Below the pieces are notes generated by a model, which was not told the DNA's origin, did not search any database, and worked only from the letters and a program-made list of their open reading frames with translations. A stretch of 64,000 nucleotides of DNA from Rhizoctonia solani (Eukaryota > Basidiomycota > Agaricomycetes > Cantharellales > Ceratobasidiaceae), in assembly GCF_016906535.1 (NCBI RefSeq), contig NC_057376.1:806001-870000 (forward strand), written 5' to 3'. Below, in pieces: positions 20,191-34,314 of the stretch. The position numbers were made by a program, and so were the translations under genes. Numbering within the stretch: position 1 is the first letter of the stretch; each line of letters starts with the position of its first letter.

Positions 20191-21775
20191 TTATTCGATC
20201 CCGAAAACATCTCCTATCCTCTTGTAAATTTCATCCGAAACCTTGGGGAGAAGGTCTAATGCTTTAAGGTTTGCCTCTACCTGCGATATGCGTGTAGCGC
20301 CGATAATTAAAGTCGAAACCTTCATTTCTCAAGTTGTTAGACGACCGATTCAATCAAAGGCAAGCTAGAATGCTTACATGCGGATTCTTCATCACCCAAG
20401 CGAGCGACAATGTCGCCAAATCAGATTGTAATTCGTTCGCAATGACCTCGAGCTTCTTGACCTTGGAGATACGCTCTTTACCTTTGTCGGATTTAAGCAG
20501 CTCGCGCAGAGTGGCGATCCATGGGTCCTGTTGGCTCGTAGCGTAGCGAGAGTCTTGGGGAATCTCTCCAGAGTTGTATTTGCCTGTCAAGAACCCTCCG
20601 TCCAAAGGCTATAGAATAAAACATCTAAGAGACGTCGTCAAGTGCTGATGTGAACTGACTCACACTATAGGTCGTGAGACCGTAGTTGTACCGATCGTAT
20701 ACATGCTGTAAGAAAATTGTCAGAATGGTGAATTCTGAAGTAACCTTGGCTTACTTGATACTCCTCTTCGACGCGCTTACGGTTGAAGGCATTGTAGCAG
20801 CATTGGTCCGCCGCAGGGGCAATAAGTCCGTGAGCATGCGCAACATGATGAGCTTCTTCAATCTGGATAGCACTCCAGTTGCTAGTTCCTGAGACGAAAA
20901 CAGCCTTTAATGAGGTTGAGAGTCTGGCTCAACTATTCTTACCCCAGTAGAAGGCCTTGCCCTGATTGATGAGCCACGTAAACCCACGAACGATCTCGAG
21001 CATTGGTACGTCGGGATCCGGGCAGTGAGCAAATACTATTCAACAGCGTGATGAGTAGTCTCGAGCGTTGGTATAATGGTCGTGGGCATACCAATATCAA
21101 CTATAGGTAGATAGTTTAATTTTTAGTTGTATGCGAATAAACGAAATGGTATCGGATCTTACCATAGTCCATCTGTAAACGCTCAAGGCTTTCGTTCATC
21201 CCTTCAATCAAATGTTTACTACCTCGAGAATTGAGTGCCCTCGGCGAAGCAAGTCGGAGATTGGATACACACCGAGACAAACCACGATCGTTCGGGCCTT
21301 TGCGTCCTACTCCGTTGAACAGCTTGGTGCTAATGACCAACGATGAACGGCGCAGTCCAAGTTCTTTGATTGCACGGCCCATCTCGAGCTCGGAAGAGCC
21401 GTTTCCGTAGCTCTCTGCGGTATCAAAACTGGTATCGCATATATGACGAGGTCAAAATGTTGGATGGGTAGAGCCTTACGTAGGAGGACATACAAGTTGA
21501 TCCCGGCGTCAAATGCGGCTTTGATGATATCGTTGACTTGGGAGCCGTTGACGCTTCCCCCGTAGCTTAACCAACCGCCCAAGGAAAGAATTGGTACCCT
21601 CAGGCCCGTATTTCCCAGCCTCTAATATATTGTTAGTACCGGCTATAGCCTTGAGCTTGGGCCAATTGGGACCTACGCGGAAGATCATATTCTTGGGACT
21701 AACTGCAGTCAGTTGAGCGTTTCAACTTTCAGCTAATCGTAGTACTTACTCGTATTCTTTGATTTTGGTGGTCAT
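20191..21775 (-). CDS. Aldo/keto reductase, Kv-beta-like
   Basis: This is a cytosolic NADPH-dependent oxidoreductase of the AKR superfamily. The frame begins MTTKIKEYD and shows [14 protein letters not shown] (catalytic Asp and Tyr), STKLF (catalytic Lys), [13 protein letters not shown] (His), WGTSNWSA, and the C-terminal [21 protein letters not shown] nucleotide-binding stretch. It ends GDVFGIE at 20191. At least eight introns are present. One exon is a 9-nt microexon (21092-21100, TTGATATTG) between two introns; skipping it would lose Val-Asp-Ile beside the catalytic His. The substrate is unknown. Confidence 0.9.
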
Positions 21776-22041
21776 GCTGAACTAGGTGCAACTGCGACAA
21801 AAAAATCCAGTGGAGGAAATTAGAGGAACAGGTGCTTTGTGCTCAACCAATCATTCGATCTTATGACAAAGCCAGTTGCCAACTATGGCGTGATTATAAT
21901 AACACGCTCGTCTGTCGATCATCTCCCCCTCAAATTAATTAGCTAGTTCAGGTGATGCAAAATTTTCTTCGGCAAGTTCGCGTTGTTGCAAAGCATATAA
22001 ATTGATTCAAGTATAGAAAACTTTTAGGGTACAATTTTTGT

Positions 22042-24245
22042 TTAAGCCTTGACGAAGAGATCGGTGAACTTGTCAACGGGCATCTTCGACAATGCGGCAG
22101 AGTCGGAAACGGCCTTGAGGATTCTGCAATACCGGTAAGCAATCATTTAGAAATGTAGGATAGGTCAACTTACTGGGACTGATGAGCCTCGTCAAAGTGA
22201 GGAGCAATGTGCCTGTTCGCAAAGGAGTCAACTACAGTTTATCCTATTCCTGAGCCGAAACGCTTACCTCTTGAACTTGGCAATGAGGAGCGGAGTTCCC
22301 TCGGTGCGCTGTTAAAAGACGGCGTTAGATCGCTGGAACAGTCTTGGATGTATGCACTACTCACTCTACGCTTGTGGCCAACCGGATACTCGACCTCGAC
22401 CTCATCCAAAACGGTGCCGTCATTGAGAGTAACGAGCAAAGCGTTACCGATCGAACGCTTGTCAGGAGCGTGGTATTCTTCGCTGAATCGCTTATCTTCA
22501 ACACAGAAGATCTTCGCACGGAGCTCGTCGATGCGTTTATCAGCGGCGGCTTGATCGGTGCTATGAATGATGTGAGTGTAATGTTTTGGTAAGGATCAAG
22601 TGATTTACTAGTCTTCAGTGGTCAAGCGCCCATAGATCAGCGGGAAGGCGACCATGTAGTTGATGGCATGGCTGTGGGAGGCAGTGTATCAGAAAGGCAC
22701 CATGCCCTGTGGGTTGGAAACGTGACATACTCTCGATCGGCAAAGTTATCAAGAGGGCCTTGTTTATCGATGATACTGATCGAGAGTCAATTATTATCGA
22801 AGTCACAAGTAAATTTAGCTTACCGGATGGCAGCTTCTTGGGTGCGAATGCGGACGCTCTTGATATCGTCAGAGGTCTTGCCCAGCTCCTTCAACTTCTT
22901 GTGAATCGTGTGGGCAGCTTCTACGGCGGTCTGAGCATGGAATTCAGCAGGATATGAAATCTTGAAGAGAATATTCTCCATGATGTACGATCCATACTTC
23001 TGTTGGAATTCAAATTGCTTGCCCTACGAAAGCCTCAATGCTTGCTTTAGACTTTGGACGATTGAATTCCTTACCTTGAACAGGACATCGTAGAAACCCC
23101 AGGTCTTGGCGGTCAATACAGATGGGAGACCCATCTCTCCCTTCTTGACGAGCAGAGCCAGATTGACGGCACGAGAGCATGCATCACCAGCAGCCCAAGA
23201 TTTGCGGGATCCGGTATTAGGTGCATGGCGGTAGGTTCGAAGGGATTGGCCATCAACCCAGGCTTGGGAAACTGCATCGATCGTCTGTTCACGGGTGAGG
23301 CCGCTGTGATGGGACTTGAGTCTGATTATTTCATATGATCGCAATCAGAGCTGGGACTCACAGAAGCTTGCTGACAACCGCAGTGGAAGCAACTTTGACG
23401 AGGACAACGTGGTCAAGACCAACCCGATTGAAGGAATTGAGGAGTGCAAGTTGACCCTGGATCTCGTGGGCCTTGACCATGCTCTCGAGGACGTCTTTGA
23501 CGGTCAATGGCTGTCCCTGGCGAGCCAGGTGATCAGCGACAGCCAAAATAGCACCAAGGTTATCAGATGGGTGGCCCCCTATCACGAGAGATGCATACGA
23601 ATGAGTGTACGTCAAATGCAGTCAAGATTGACGTACATTCAGCTGCGAGCCAGCAGTCGTTGAAGTCCAACCACCTGATCATTGTTCCAATATTGAAAGC
23701 TCCACGAATAGGGTCGAGCTGGTAGTTTGTTCCAGGGACCTTGGTGCCTGTGATGGATATGAGAGATAGACTGGGAGGTACACATCGACTACAGACCATT
23801 GGGCACAACTGTTCCTTCTACAACCGGACCGAGAAGACGCGAGCATTCCTTGAAGCGGAGACCCTCGAGACCGCAGCCAATCGTATCGATCAAGCACAGA
23901 CGCGCCGTCTCGAGAGCCAGCTCGGAAGTGACCTGGAAATCATGCACATAGTCGGCAATGTCTTTGGACACTCGATTAGTATATACTATTCCCAATTATA
24001 ATATTAATCGCACACGAACCTTTCACGACCTGGTCGGGTTCAGGGCGCACGGCACTCTCTCCAAATCCGTGGGACGACATTCTGAGAGCAATTTTTGGGA
24101 TAGATCGAGGCGAGACGGAGGCGCGAGCAGCAGGGCGCAAAACGCGGGGAAGTGCGGATGCTGAGCTACGGCCAGTGAGTGTCGAGAATGATGGTGCGCA
24201 ACGCAAGTTGGTGCGGACACCCAATTTAGCGCGTGCAGCAAGCAT
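22042..24245 (-). CDS. 2-methylcitrate dehydratase (MmgE/PrpD family), mitochondrial
   Basis: This enzyme converts 2-methylcitrate to 2-methyl-cis-aconitate in the methylcitrate cycle, which clears propionyl-CoA. A presequence of about 55 residues rich in Arg, Ser and Ala ([20 protein letters not shown]...) points to the mitochondrial matrix. The family is shown by [79 protein letters not shown], and [17 protein letters not shown]. It ends FTDLFVKA. All the introns I followed keep frame. Some MmgE/PrpD proteins have other roles, but the length and presequence fit the methylcitrate enzyme. Confidence 0.88.
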
Positions 24246-24420
24246 GATTTCGGCAACCTACACTATCGAGGGGGTGATGGATGTCTAATCCCATGTGCCT
24301 TCACACTTTTTATCCGGTAAACAGATGTTCCGGCCGACCCCGAGGGTATGATCACGTTCCATGCTGTTCATCCAAGGTACTCATATTGCATAATAATTCT
24401 ACTAAATTTTACATATCTAT

Positions 24421-26682
<2,262 letters not shown>

Positions 26683-27070
26683 TTTAAACGATTCCAGGGA
26701 TGGGCAAGGAAATAGGAGATCGTGGGGAGTATGCGTATAGTGATTCATTCATTGGTTTGATAGGAATATTTATACTCTCGGCAAAATCTCCAGCGGACCA
26801 TAGCGAGTGGATCGCGCCATCGAGAGCAAGAGGTCAATTCGGAATACAATCTGGAATTGTTTAAGCGCTCTGATGTCCTCGACATCATACAATGGCCCGC
26901 GAACACCCGTTCGGGCCGTCCTAAACGGGACCGCTAACAAGCCGGCCCTAAAGTGATGTCTTGATGATCTACTGTATTTGGTATCTATAAAAGGAGGCCC
27001 GCCCTTTAACTTGCATTCTGTCCCGACTACCACTTGCGCGGAGAAACCTCTTCACCTAAAACACAGTATT
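26683..27070. promoter_or_regulatory. Divergent promoter with two TATA boxes
   Basis: For the minus-strand ATP sulfurylase, TATAAATA (complement of 26767-26774) lies 85 nt upstream of the ATG. For the plus-strand gene, TATAAAAG at 26986-26993 lies 78 nt upstream of its ATG. The 210 bp between the two boxes probably hold shared regulatory sites. I could not assign a specific sulfur-regulator site by eye. Confidence 0.6.
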
Positions 27071-29974
27071 ATGCATCCAGAGTCTGAAAATCCGCATTTA
27101 GTCGGCTCAATTTCGAGGATCGAAGCGGCTTCCCCTGTTCAAAAAGAGCGCGCCACAATGCCTCTTGAGAGCCAAGGTAGATTCGAGTCTGATACGGGGT
27201 CGCCATATAGCCAAGGTATTGCGTCTCCGCCAAGTTTCGCCGGCTCTGAGGACTCGGTTCCTGCGCTAAACCTGTCTGGGTCTCCTTCCCCGATGGGCCG
27301 ACGAGTATCACTGTTATCAAACACGTCAATCGCCGATTCCGTTCCTGCGACTCCTACTGGCCACTTGATCGAACAGACTAGAGTTGATCACGACCCGGAT
27401 ACATCTCGTAAGTCATTTCGACCCATACTTCCTCTTATCAAACGTTCGTTAACTCCGGACATAGCTAGATACCACCGCATACATTCGACTCCTTATCCCA
27501 AACCGCGACTCCCCCTCCAACTAACACCGCATCCACAAGCACGAGTGATGTCTCTACCAGAATGGACACGTAACCGCGATCCTTTTCTTGAAGCAATGCG
27601 GAACCTTCGCTCTGTATCTTCGCCCGCGCGCCTTAAGCGCCCTCCCTTATCACCACTTTCTGCGCAGGAAAGCTTTGAGCTGTCTGGTAGTTCTCAATCG
27701 ACTGCTTCTTCGATCAGCTTTCCAGTTCTTACAGAGCAAACAACTAAGAACTCGTTCAAATCGGAGCAAGTATCCTGTCTCTCCGTCCGCAGAGATCAAC
27801 TTTATACTGCTCCAGAAGGGTTTTCTCGTCTCCTTCTCCGTCTTCGTTTAAATCAATGGCTTTGTCACCCATGATAACTGGTCCGGAACGCTCCCTGCCA
27901 CGCGATCGCACACTACCACCCATCCGCGAAGATGATTCAACATGTTCCATTGGACCCAACTCGGAGGATGAGGTTTCGTTTATGTTGCGAAAGGCGACCA
28001 TTGATCCATCTGGGCACTGCACCCGCTCCTCTGCTACCTTTAGTAGTACGTCACGCTCTTCATCCCCAGAGTCGGTGGTGAGTCTCTTTATGAGTCTAAG
28101 CTCCTCAAATAAATGTCTGACCATTCGTCACTCAAGGTATTTTTGTCTTCAATTGCAAGGATTCCTCAATCATTCCTTGGCGGCGGAAATAATTCTCAAC
28201 TGGCTTTCGAGACGAGTACGATCCTAGAATCAGCCGATAATATACAGGACGATCGGTCTATTCAAACCCACATGCAGCGTCCAAGATGCGAGTCGCCCCG
28301 GCGACACATAAACGAGCGGGTTGAAGCTCAAGGCCAAATATCAGCAAACACAAATGACACTCCGGTGCCCTCTTCGTCCGTCATTCATCATGATGATTCA
28401 GGTATGGTCCGGACGACATCCTCGGTCCCTATAGTGAAATACATAAGCTACTCTAGATTGGATATTCTTTGATCCACCCCGGCCTATTCCCGCTTTGCAT
28501 GGACCACCGAGCCTACCTTATGCTCGTTGCCCATCGTACGTCAGCTCTTATCCGTACTTCCGCCTACTGACCACTGCATTTCTATAGGGGCGCCGAAGGG
28601 GTAGCTTTGGATGATCAGCAAGAATTAGATGGTGTAATTTGGGGTCTTTCAGAGAGGCGCCATATCGACGAGTCCAAAAAGGCCGAAGCGTTAGACGCTG
28701 AACAACACACGGCAACCATACTAGCACCCTCTCTCCATCAAGAAAATGGATCTCAGGCTAAGAATATTGAATCCCATACTGCCCCTATAGTACCCAAGGT
28801 CAGTGACTCAAGCGAGTTCTTTACTTTCACGCTAAGGTTATTACCTTTAGGTCCGACCGGTGAGTACAAGCACCCACAGCATGCGTCCGATGGCAACTAT
28901 CATGGAACATGAACCAAACCCTTCCCCCAACTCGAATGAAAAGCACGTCAGGTTTGCCGATAGCGCCAACGAAGGTAAAATCCATTCTCAAGCTACACCG
29001 GCACGGAATATAACTCGATTTGTAGTGTCCGATGTGCTCGAGGCGAATGTAACGGCGACCCCTCCTACGGACCTCTCCTGGATTCTACTCGGCCAACTGG
29101 AAAAAGCTCGGACAAGTGAGGCAAGTTTGCTGTTTTCTGCATCCACGTGATGTATTCTCAGTCACGCATACAGCCCAAAATACTTCAACGAACAGCTCCT
29201 TTATCCCGTAAGGAGACTTTGGATCAACTTCGTCGGTTTGGTGTGCCCTTCCGTCCATGTGGACTTCCCACCCCTCCCGACACTGTCTCTCCCAAGTTTA
29301 TCTCGCAGTTTCCTTCCTTGGATTCGATTTCGGCGCTTGATCGAACGACCCATTGTGCTAACGTGGCGCCTCTAAATTCTGCATATGAACTGCCTGTGCC
29401 AAAGGGGGTTTCGAAAGGTGTTATGCAGACATTTGGTGCCACCTCGCTCCTCAGTAGTGATTTGGGTATCCCAGCGCCCATAACTAGCTCGGCCCTCGGC
29501 CCTCTATCCAATATCAAATCCATCCCACTTTTGAAACTTCGGCAGCGACAGCATGGTGATATAGATTTACGGCGCAAAGGCGAACAGCCCCTTGGAGCGG
29601 CCCCCCTATCTGGGCATGACGTGCATATTGAAACTCCTAAAGTGGATTGCTCTTCAGTTGCCACGGCTAAGACTCTCCAACCTTTTTCAACACTGCACCA
29701 AGGTGAGACGTCATCAGCCACTACTGCCATACCGGAGGATGCGGTGGCCAACAGAAAGAAGTTATCCCCTCCTAACAACCGACGCCAGCGTAAAAGCAAA
29801 CGAAATCAGCCAGAGTCCTCTGTCCAATCTGGATCCACTTCCAAAGAGAACGATCAAACCACCAGGCCAAAAAATAATGCCGATAGCTCCAAGGCATCTT
29901 CTCGTCAAAGTGGGCGCAAGAGAAATCAAAGGACCCGTGCCGATAGTTTGCCCCAAAAAGCCTCTCGTACTTAA
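27071..29974 (+). CDS. Ser/Pro-rich, largely disordered protein of unknown function
   Basis: Seven or so exons give roughly 870 residues, rich in Ser, Pro, Thr and charged residues, with many SP/TP sites. Ordered-looking islands are DWIFFDPPRPIPALHGPPSL followed by PYARCPSGAEG (around 28455-28600), KHVRFAD (around 28945, an RVxF-like PP1-docking form), DLSWILLGQLEKART and RKETLDQLRRFGVPF. The C-terminus is a long basic Lys/Arg/Ser tail. One intron (29121-29161) begins GC, in GAG|GCAAGT. Around 27770 the frame must shift to continue into MALSPMITGPER, so a base is probably missing or an intron is unrecognised. No catalytic domain is visible; a scaffold or cell-cycle substrate is conceivable but unproven. 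Confidence 0.6.
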
Positions 29975-30380
29975 TAGTATTTCGTTTGGACTTTCCACAC
30001 GGATGCTGTCCCCGCTTCGGTCTACCTTCGTTCGAACTATGTGTTATAAAAAGTCCCCACGTATTTGTTAGCGAGTCCCGATGGACTACATGTATGAGTA
30101 AACCTGCTAATCAGAGTGACTACACGGAGTTGATTCTGATCGATTCCACAAGAAATCTCTTGGGATGTACAAAAACTGTGGGCGAATATCATATTCACCG
30201 TGGGCACTCTATATGCGTTCAAGCCACTACCCTCACGTGTTGCCCACGAACACAGTGGCCACCGTGGGTTGCTTAGGCATGATTGTCACACATACGACGA
30301 TGTCAATGCCGGAGTTTTAAAGGAGAAGTGGCAGCGGATGTCTGCTCGCACTGTTGCTTTTCACCCCGTATTTAACTGCG
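29975..30380 (+). promoter_or_regulatory. Intergenic region before the fatty-acid-hydroxylase-family gene
   Basis: Both neighbours are on the plus strand. The region carries several short open frames, one of which (around 30200-30619) overlaps the next gene in another frame; none resembles a known protein. An upstream non-coding exon is possible. Confidence 0.3.
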
Positions 30381-31160
30381 ATGATCTCTCTCCGTGTTCA
30401 GACTATCTGGACAAGCATTTTAAAGTCTTATTCTCATACATCTATCGAGTTATGGGGAACATTTTCGATTCAACTCATTTTCTTTTATGTCCCCGTGATA
30501 TTTTGTTCTGCACTCTCCACGCTTGCACCCAACTTTTCACGAAGACACTGGCTTCAGCCTCAAGAGAAGCCTGCAAGTCGCGAAGATGTGATCAGATGCT
30601 TCCAAGTCGTAACAATTAATCAAATGATTTCCTTTACTCTTCATGTCGGTCTCTTAGGCCTGCATGGTCTGCGTCCAAATTATCGAATAGAGGATAGGCT
30701 ACCTGGCTGGGGTGAAATTGTGCTACACATTATTGCTTGCATACTGATACGAGAGGTATTTGTCCCCAGCATATTGCACCACAAGTACTTACGAAATAAA
30801 CAGATATTATTTTATTATGCACATCGTATACTCCATACTAAAGCTCTATACTCACGCATTCACAAACAACACCACAAATTCAAAGCACCCTTTGCTATGG
30901 CAGCACAGTACGCGCATCCAGTCGAACACATATTCGCAAACATAGTTCCCATCAGCATACCCCCTCAAGTTATACATTCCCACATAATTACTTTTTGGAT
31001 CTTCTTGGCATTCGAGCTACTAGAAACAACTTTTGTTCATAGTGGATATGACTTTTTGCGACGAGTGGCCGAGTCGCATGATTTGCACCATGAGAAATTT
31101 GTCGGGAATTTTGGAACGATTGGTTTTTTGGACTGGGTTCATGGTACTCAGCTAGGTTGA
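30381..31160 (+). CDS. Fatty acid hydroxylase/sterol desaturase family membrane enzyme
   Basis: The enzyme is a di-iron membrane oxidase with the three-part histidine signature: HRILH, HKQHH and, near the C-terminus, HDLHH. Hydrophobic segments flank the boxes (LWGTFSIQLIFFYVPVIFCSAL; INQMISFTLHVGLLGL; IIACILIREVFVP; IITFWIFLAFELLETTF). It ends FLDWVHGTQLG after 259 residues. It is intronless, unlike nearly every neighbour. I start at ATG 30381 because an in-frame stop lies a little upstream. The family includes C-4 methylsterol oxidase, C-5 desaturase and sphingolipid hydroxylases; which substrate applies here is not clear, and the length best fits the short ERG25/SUR2-like group. Confidence 0.85.
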   Translation: MISLRVQTIWTSILKSYSHTSIELWGTFSIQLIFFYVPVIFCSALSTLAPNFSRRHWLQPQEKPASREDVIRCFQVVTINQMISFTLHVGLLGLHGLRPNYRIEDRLPGWGEIVLHIIACILIREVFVPSILHHKYLRNKQILFYYAHRILHTKALYSRIHKQHHKFKAPFAMAAQYAHPVEHIFANIVPISIPPQVIHSHIITFWIFLAFELLETTFVHSGYDFLRRVAESHDLHHEKFVGNFGTIGFLDWVHGTQLG

Positions 31161-31326
31161 ATTCAATGGTGTACATACAACAAGTGTTTAATCAAGCGGC
31201 AGAGAAGTGATATACAACCCCGGTTTGCCCGGCTCTCGATTTGTCCTTCTAAGGATGACCGACTGGAAACACAACTTCAGCATGGTCAGCAAAGAGTACC
31301 GCTGAAACTTACTTTTGGTGAACTAT

Positions 31327-32748
31327 CTAGCGAACTCGCATACGCGATGGCAAAGCTGCGAGTGGTAAAACCACACCATAATCGCGCTGTATATTAATTT
31401 AACCAGGGCATGCAGCGTATTGTGAGTAACTCACGCTTGACGGTCCGTCCTCACAAGATTCACCAACGATCAGAATAGCACCTGCATTGGCATGCTCACT
31501 GCCCCTCTCAGCGCACATTTCTTCCACAATGTGTCAATAATGGCGAAGGAATAATTAACAAGGAATGCTCTCACCCACAAAATTGTTCAAAACTCGTTCA
31601 ATCTCTTCATGGATATCGCAATCACGTTGGCGAACCCTCTCTGCCAGCTCCTTAGCTAGAAATGCCCTCATGATCAATTCTCCAGCACCTGGGCTTCAGA
31701 TAACAGCCATTAGAGGAACCGTTTCAAAGCTGATCCCGCCAACTATACCTGAAATGCTACATGCAACCGCATTCAAAGGGCCACGGGCACCACTAGCCCA
31801 ACAACCAGCGCCAAAGCATGCTGCCTAAACGAAATTCAAGCGGATATAAACATATTTATCGATTTGCATACCTCGCCAATCCGACCAGTAGGTTTGAGGA
31901 GTATCCCCCACTCGAGACGCCTGCCGAGACCTCTCCATCAATGGTGCACATTATTGCTCCTACTGTATCTTGTACGATGGTACCGCTTGCAACTTCACCC
32001 GACTGTTGTCCGGTTTGAATCATTGCACTCCAACGGTCCCAATCGGAAAGAGCTTTCTGAGTAATCATTTCCGATGGGTCTACCGCAAGGTCAGGAGGTG
32101 GTACAGTGGCGGATAGTAGCCTACGGGTACATTATTACTAGGACTTGATAAAGAAGAGCGGGTCTGACCGCACATACATAGGAGGGATCCGGCCGTGAGG
32201 ATCAACTCGCTGTGATCCAAGTAGTATTCTGTAGGCGGCTTTGATAGGGTTTTTTATTCCTAGTGAAATTTCAGTATTCAGAGAGTTTCAGGCGATATTT
32301 TAAACCAACCGCTTGTGGCTCCAACTGCGCCAAAATCTTCTACCGAGTTCATAATGGAAGCGTCACATTCTACGGTCCCCGTTATTGTAAGATTAGATCC
32401 AGTTCCTACGATAGCTGAGCCTATTGCTACAATAATCACTACTGCACATACCGGCGTTAAATTGATGATTGTCCTCCATTGCAACAATACAGTCCTGAAC
32501 AGCTTGGCAGGCATCTTGCTTGGCCCGGAAGCTGCGTTGACCAGAACCACATGCTCTTTAAGGGCCGAATTAAACGAAAAGCTCAGCTCTAATACTCTAT
32601 TAAATACATACTCTTTCAGGCCTTTCTTTATTAAGGTTTCAGCATCTTTACTGATAGAGTGCGTGCCTGCACCTCCATGCACAGCGATAACCAACTGCAA
32701 GTATCTCAAGTCACATACAGTGGGGGTTTTACAAGGACTTCATACCAT
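31327..32748 (-). CDS. Threonine aspartase / isoaspartyl peptidase (N-terminal nucleophile hydrolase)
   Basis: Enzymes of this family cut themselves before a Thr that becomes the nucleophile, then hydrolyse asparagine, isoaspartyl peptides or specific proteins (taspase). The frame begins M-LVIAVHGGAGTHS and shows AMEDNHQFNAGTGSNLTITG, VECDASIMNSVEDFGAVGAT, and the cleavage/nucleophile site QDTVGAIMCTIDGEVSAGVSSGG. NAGTGSN followed by VECDASIM is closer to taspase than to plant asparaginase. Introns are in frame up to GESCEDGPSS. The 3' end is uncertain: the acceptor at about 31388 gives a stop at 31327, while a later acceptor would carry the reading to about 31188. The start exon contributes only the Met. 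Confidence 0.75.
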
Positions 32749-32905
32749 CAATGTCGGAATATTTTCCCGAAGCCCTTGGTGGATACTAGTTGTAAGCTTG
32801 TGGTTGGGATTGACTGAAGCGCATCAGGCAATCGGCGACTGGTCAATCAATCTGACACGTGACCAAGGCTTCGTTTCATCTTTCTAACTTTCCCTCTCAG
32901 GTTTG
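32749..32905. promoter_or_regulatory. Compact divergent promoter
   Basis: Only 157 bp separate the start of the threonine aspartase (minus) and of the mitochondrial ribosomal protein (plus). Both promoters and leaders must fit here. A CACGTGA core occurs at about 32858-32864. Confidence 0.4.
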
Positions 32906-34026
32906 ATGCAGACCGTACGACTCAGACAGCCATTATGGCAAATCAGTCGTCGGTACTATGCGAGTGGTCCGACAACCCAGTTTGTTCCTCCTGCTTCTAT
33001 TCCGGCTGGCATCGAGTCGGCAATCAGTTCAAAATATCCACCGCCATCGTCTCCCAGCTTCTTCACTGGTCGACACGAATACAATGACTCGGTCTCTCAA
33101 CTCCAAGATGCGTTGAACGTGGCCAAGCGACGATTAACTGAAGTAAAACTTCTTCCTCTGCCCCAAGCAGCGAGGAATTCCTTGCCAGTTGGTCGTACTG
33201 CGTGGAAGAATCAAGAAGGAATAGCACTCGCTGTTGGTTCTCATCTCAAAACCTCTCAATATCGACATATACTCAGTCTCTTGACCTCTCTTAACGCTCT
33301 GAGATCTCTCGCCGAAGTAGGAAATCAACCAGCAGTTATTAACGAGCTTGCGAAGGTGCTCCAGCGTTATGAACGAATAGACAAAGACGAGTTATTGGCG
33401 ATGAAGAAGAATCCAGTTAAATTTGACAGTCATGGTCGCAGTTACACGCTGGGAAAGCGTAAGGAAAGCGCAGCTCGAGTTTGGGTTATTCCGACAAAAA
33501 CTGTCGCAGCGCCTGTTCCGGAGACGGCACTCCAGAAGGAAATATCGGCTGAGCTCGCCCTTACCCCCACTATGCCAGAGATCCCAATAACGGAGATATT
33601 AGTGAACAATGTGCCTTTTGCGCAGTACTTCAAGCTCCCGCGCGATAGAGAAAAAGCCATTCGTCCGCTTCAAGTAACTGGGCTGCTGGGCGCATATAAT
33701 ATATTCGCGTTGGTTAGAGGAGGAGGGGTCTCTGGACAAGCGGGTGCTTTGGCTCATGGCTTAGCGAAAGCTTTGGCCGCACATGCGCCTCATGTCAAAC
33801 CGATCCTTGTCAAAGGTAAGTGAAGTTTGAAGTCTGCGACTTAGTTTATGCTCTAAACTTTTTAATCTGTGATAAAGACGACGGCTTACGAAGAGATCCT
33901 CGTATGGTGGAAAGGAAAAAGACCGGAAGGGCGAAGGCTCGTAAGAGAGTGCGTCGTTTACTACCAGCTTCTATGCGCACATTGCTAACGTATTTTGAAA
34001 TTTAGTATACTTGGGTCAAGCGTTAG
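32906..34026 (+). CDS. MRPS9: Mitochondrial ribosomal protein uS9m
   Basis: A component of the mitochondrial small ribosomal subunit. The N-terminal 30 residues (MQTVRLRQPLWQISRRYYAS) form an Arg-rich presequence. A fungal-specific middle region leads to the conserved S9 domain: GKRKESAARVWV, ITEILVNNVPFAQYF, GGGVSGQAGALAHGLAKALAAH, and the C-terminal DPRMVERKKTGRAKARKRYTWVKR, whose last Lys-Arg reaches the decoding centre in this family. Two introns near the 3' end split off this tail; all junctions are in frame. I chose ATG 32906. Confidence 0.95.
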
Positions 34027-34314
34027 AGCCGGATTTCTTTCGCTTTCATCTTATAGTCTTTTCCACTAGTCAAATGGTGCCAATCACTATATTTACTATT
34101 CCGTTGAAGCGATAAATTGTTGCGTCAATAGTTATAAGCGCTTGAAACGGGGTTGAAGATAATTTGAAATTGGATGACGATCTTTGGTTCACCACTCTTC
34201 GTGCTGGGCTTGTATGTGACATTCCAGACACGGATAAACTCGCCGTGCTATTTAAACTTGGCCCAGATCTAGCCGAAACATATATTCAATAGGAAATACG
34301 AGTTACAGATAACC

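Noticed and set aside
29224..29799. A 191-codon open frame on the minus strand
   Set aside because: It is antisense to the Ser/Pro-rich gene, whose splice junctions join in frame on the plus strand.
31188..31326. Extension of the threonine aspartase by a further exon
   Set aside because: This needs a different acceptor that shifts phase; the 48-nt intron ending at about 31388 gives an in-frame stop at 31327 and is the simpler reading, though not certain.
32315..32887. A 190-codon open frame on the plus strand
   Set aside because: It is opposite the threonine aspartase exons, which carry the conserved NAGTGSN and VECDASIM motifs.
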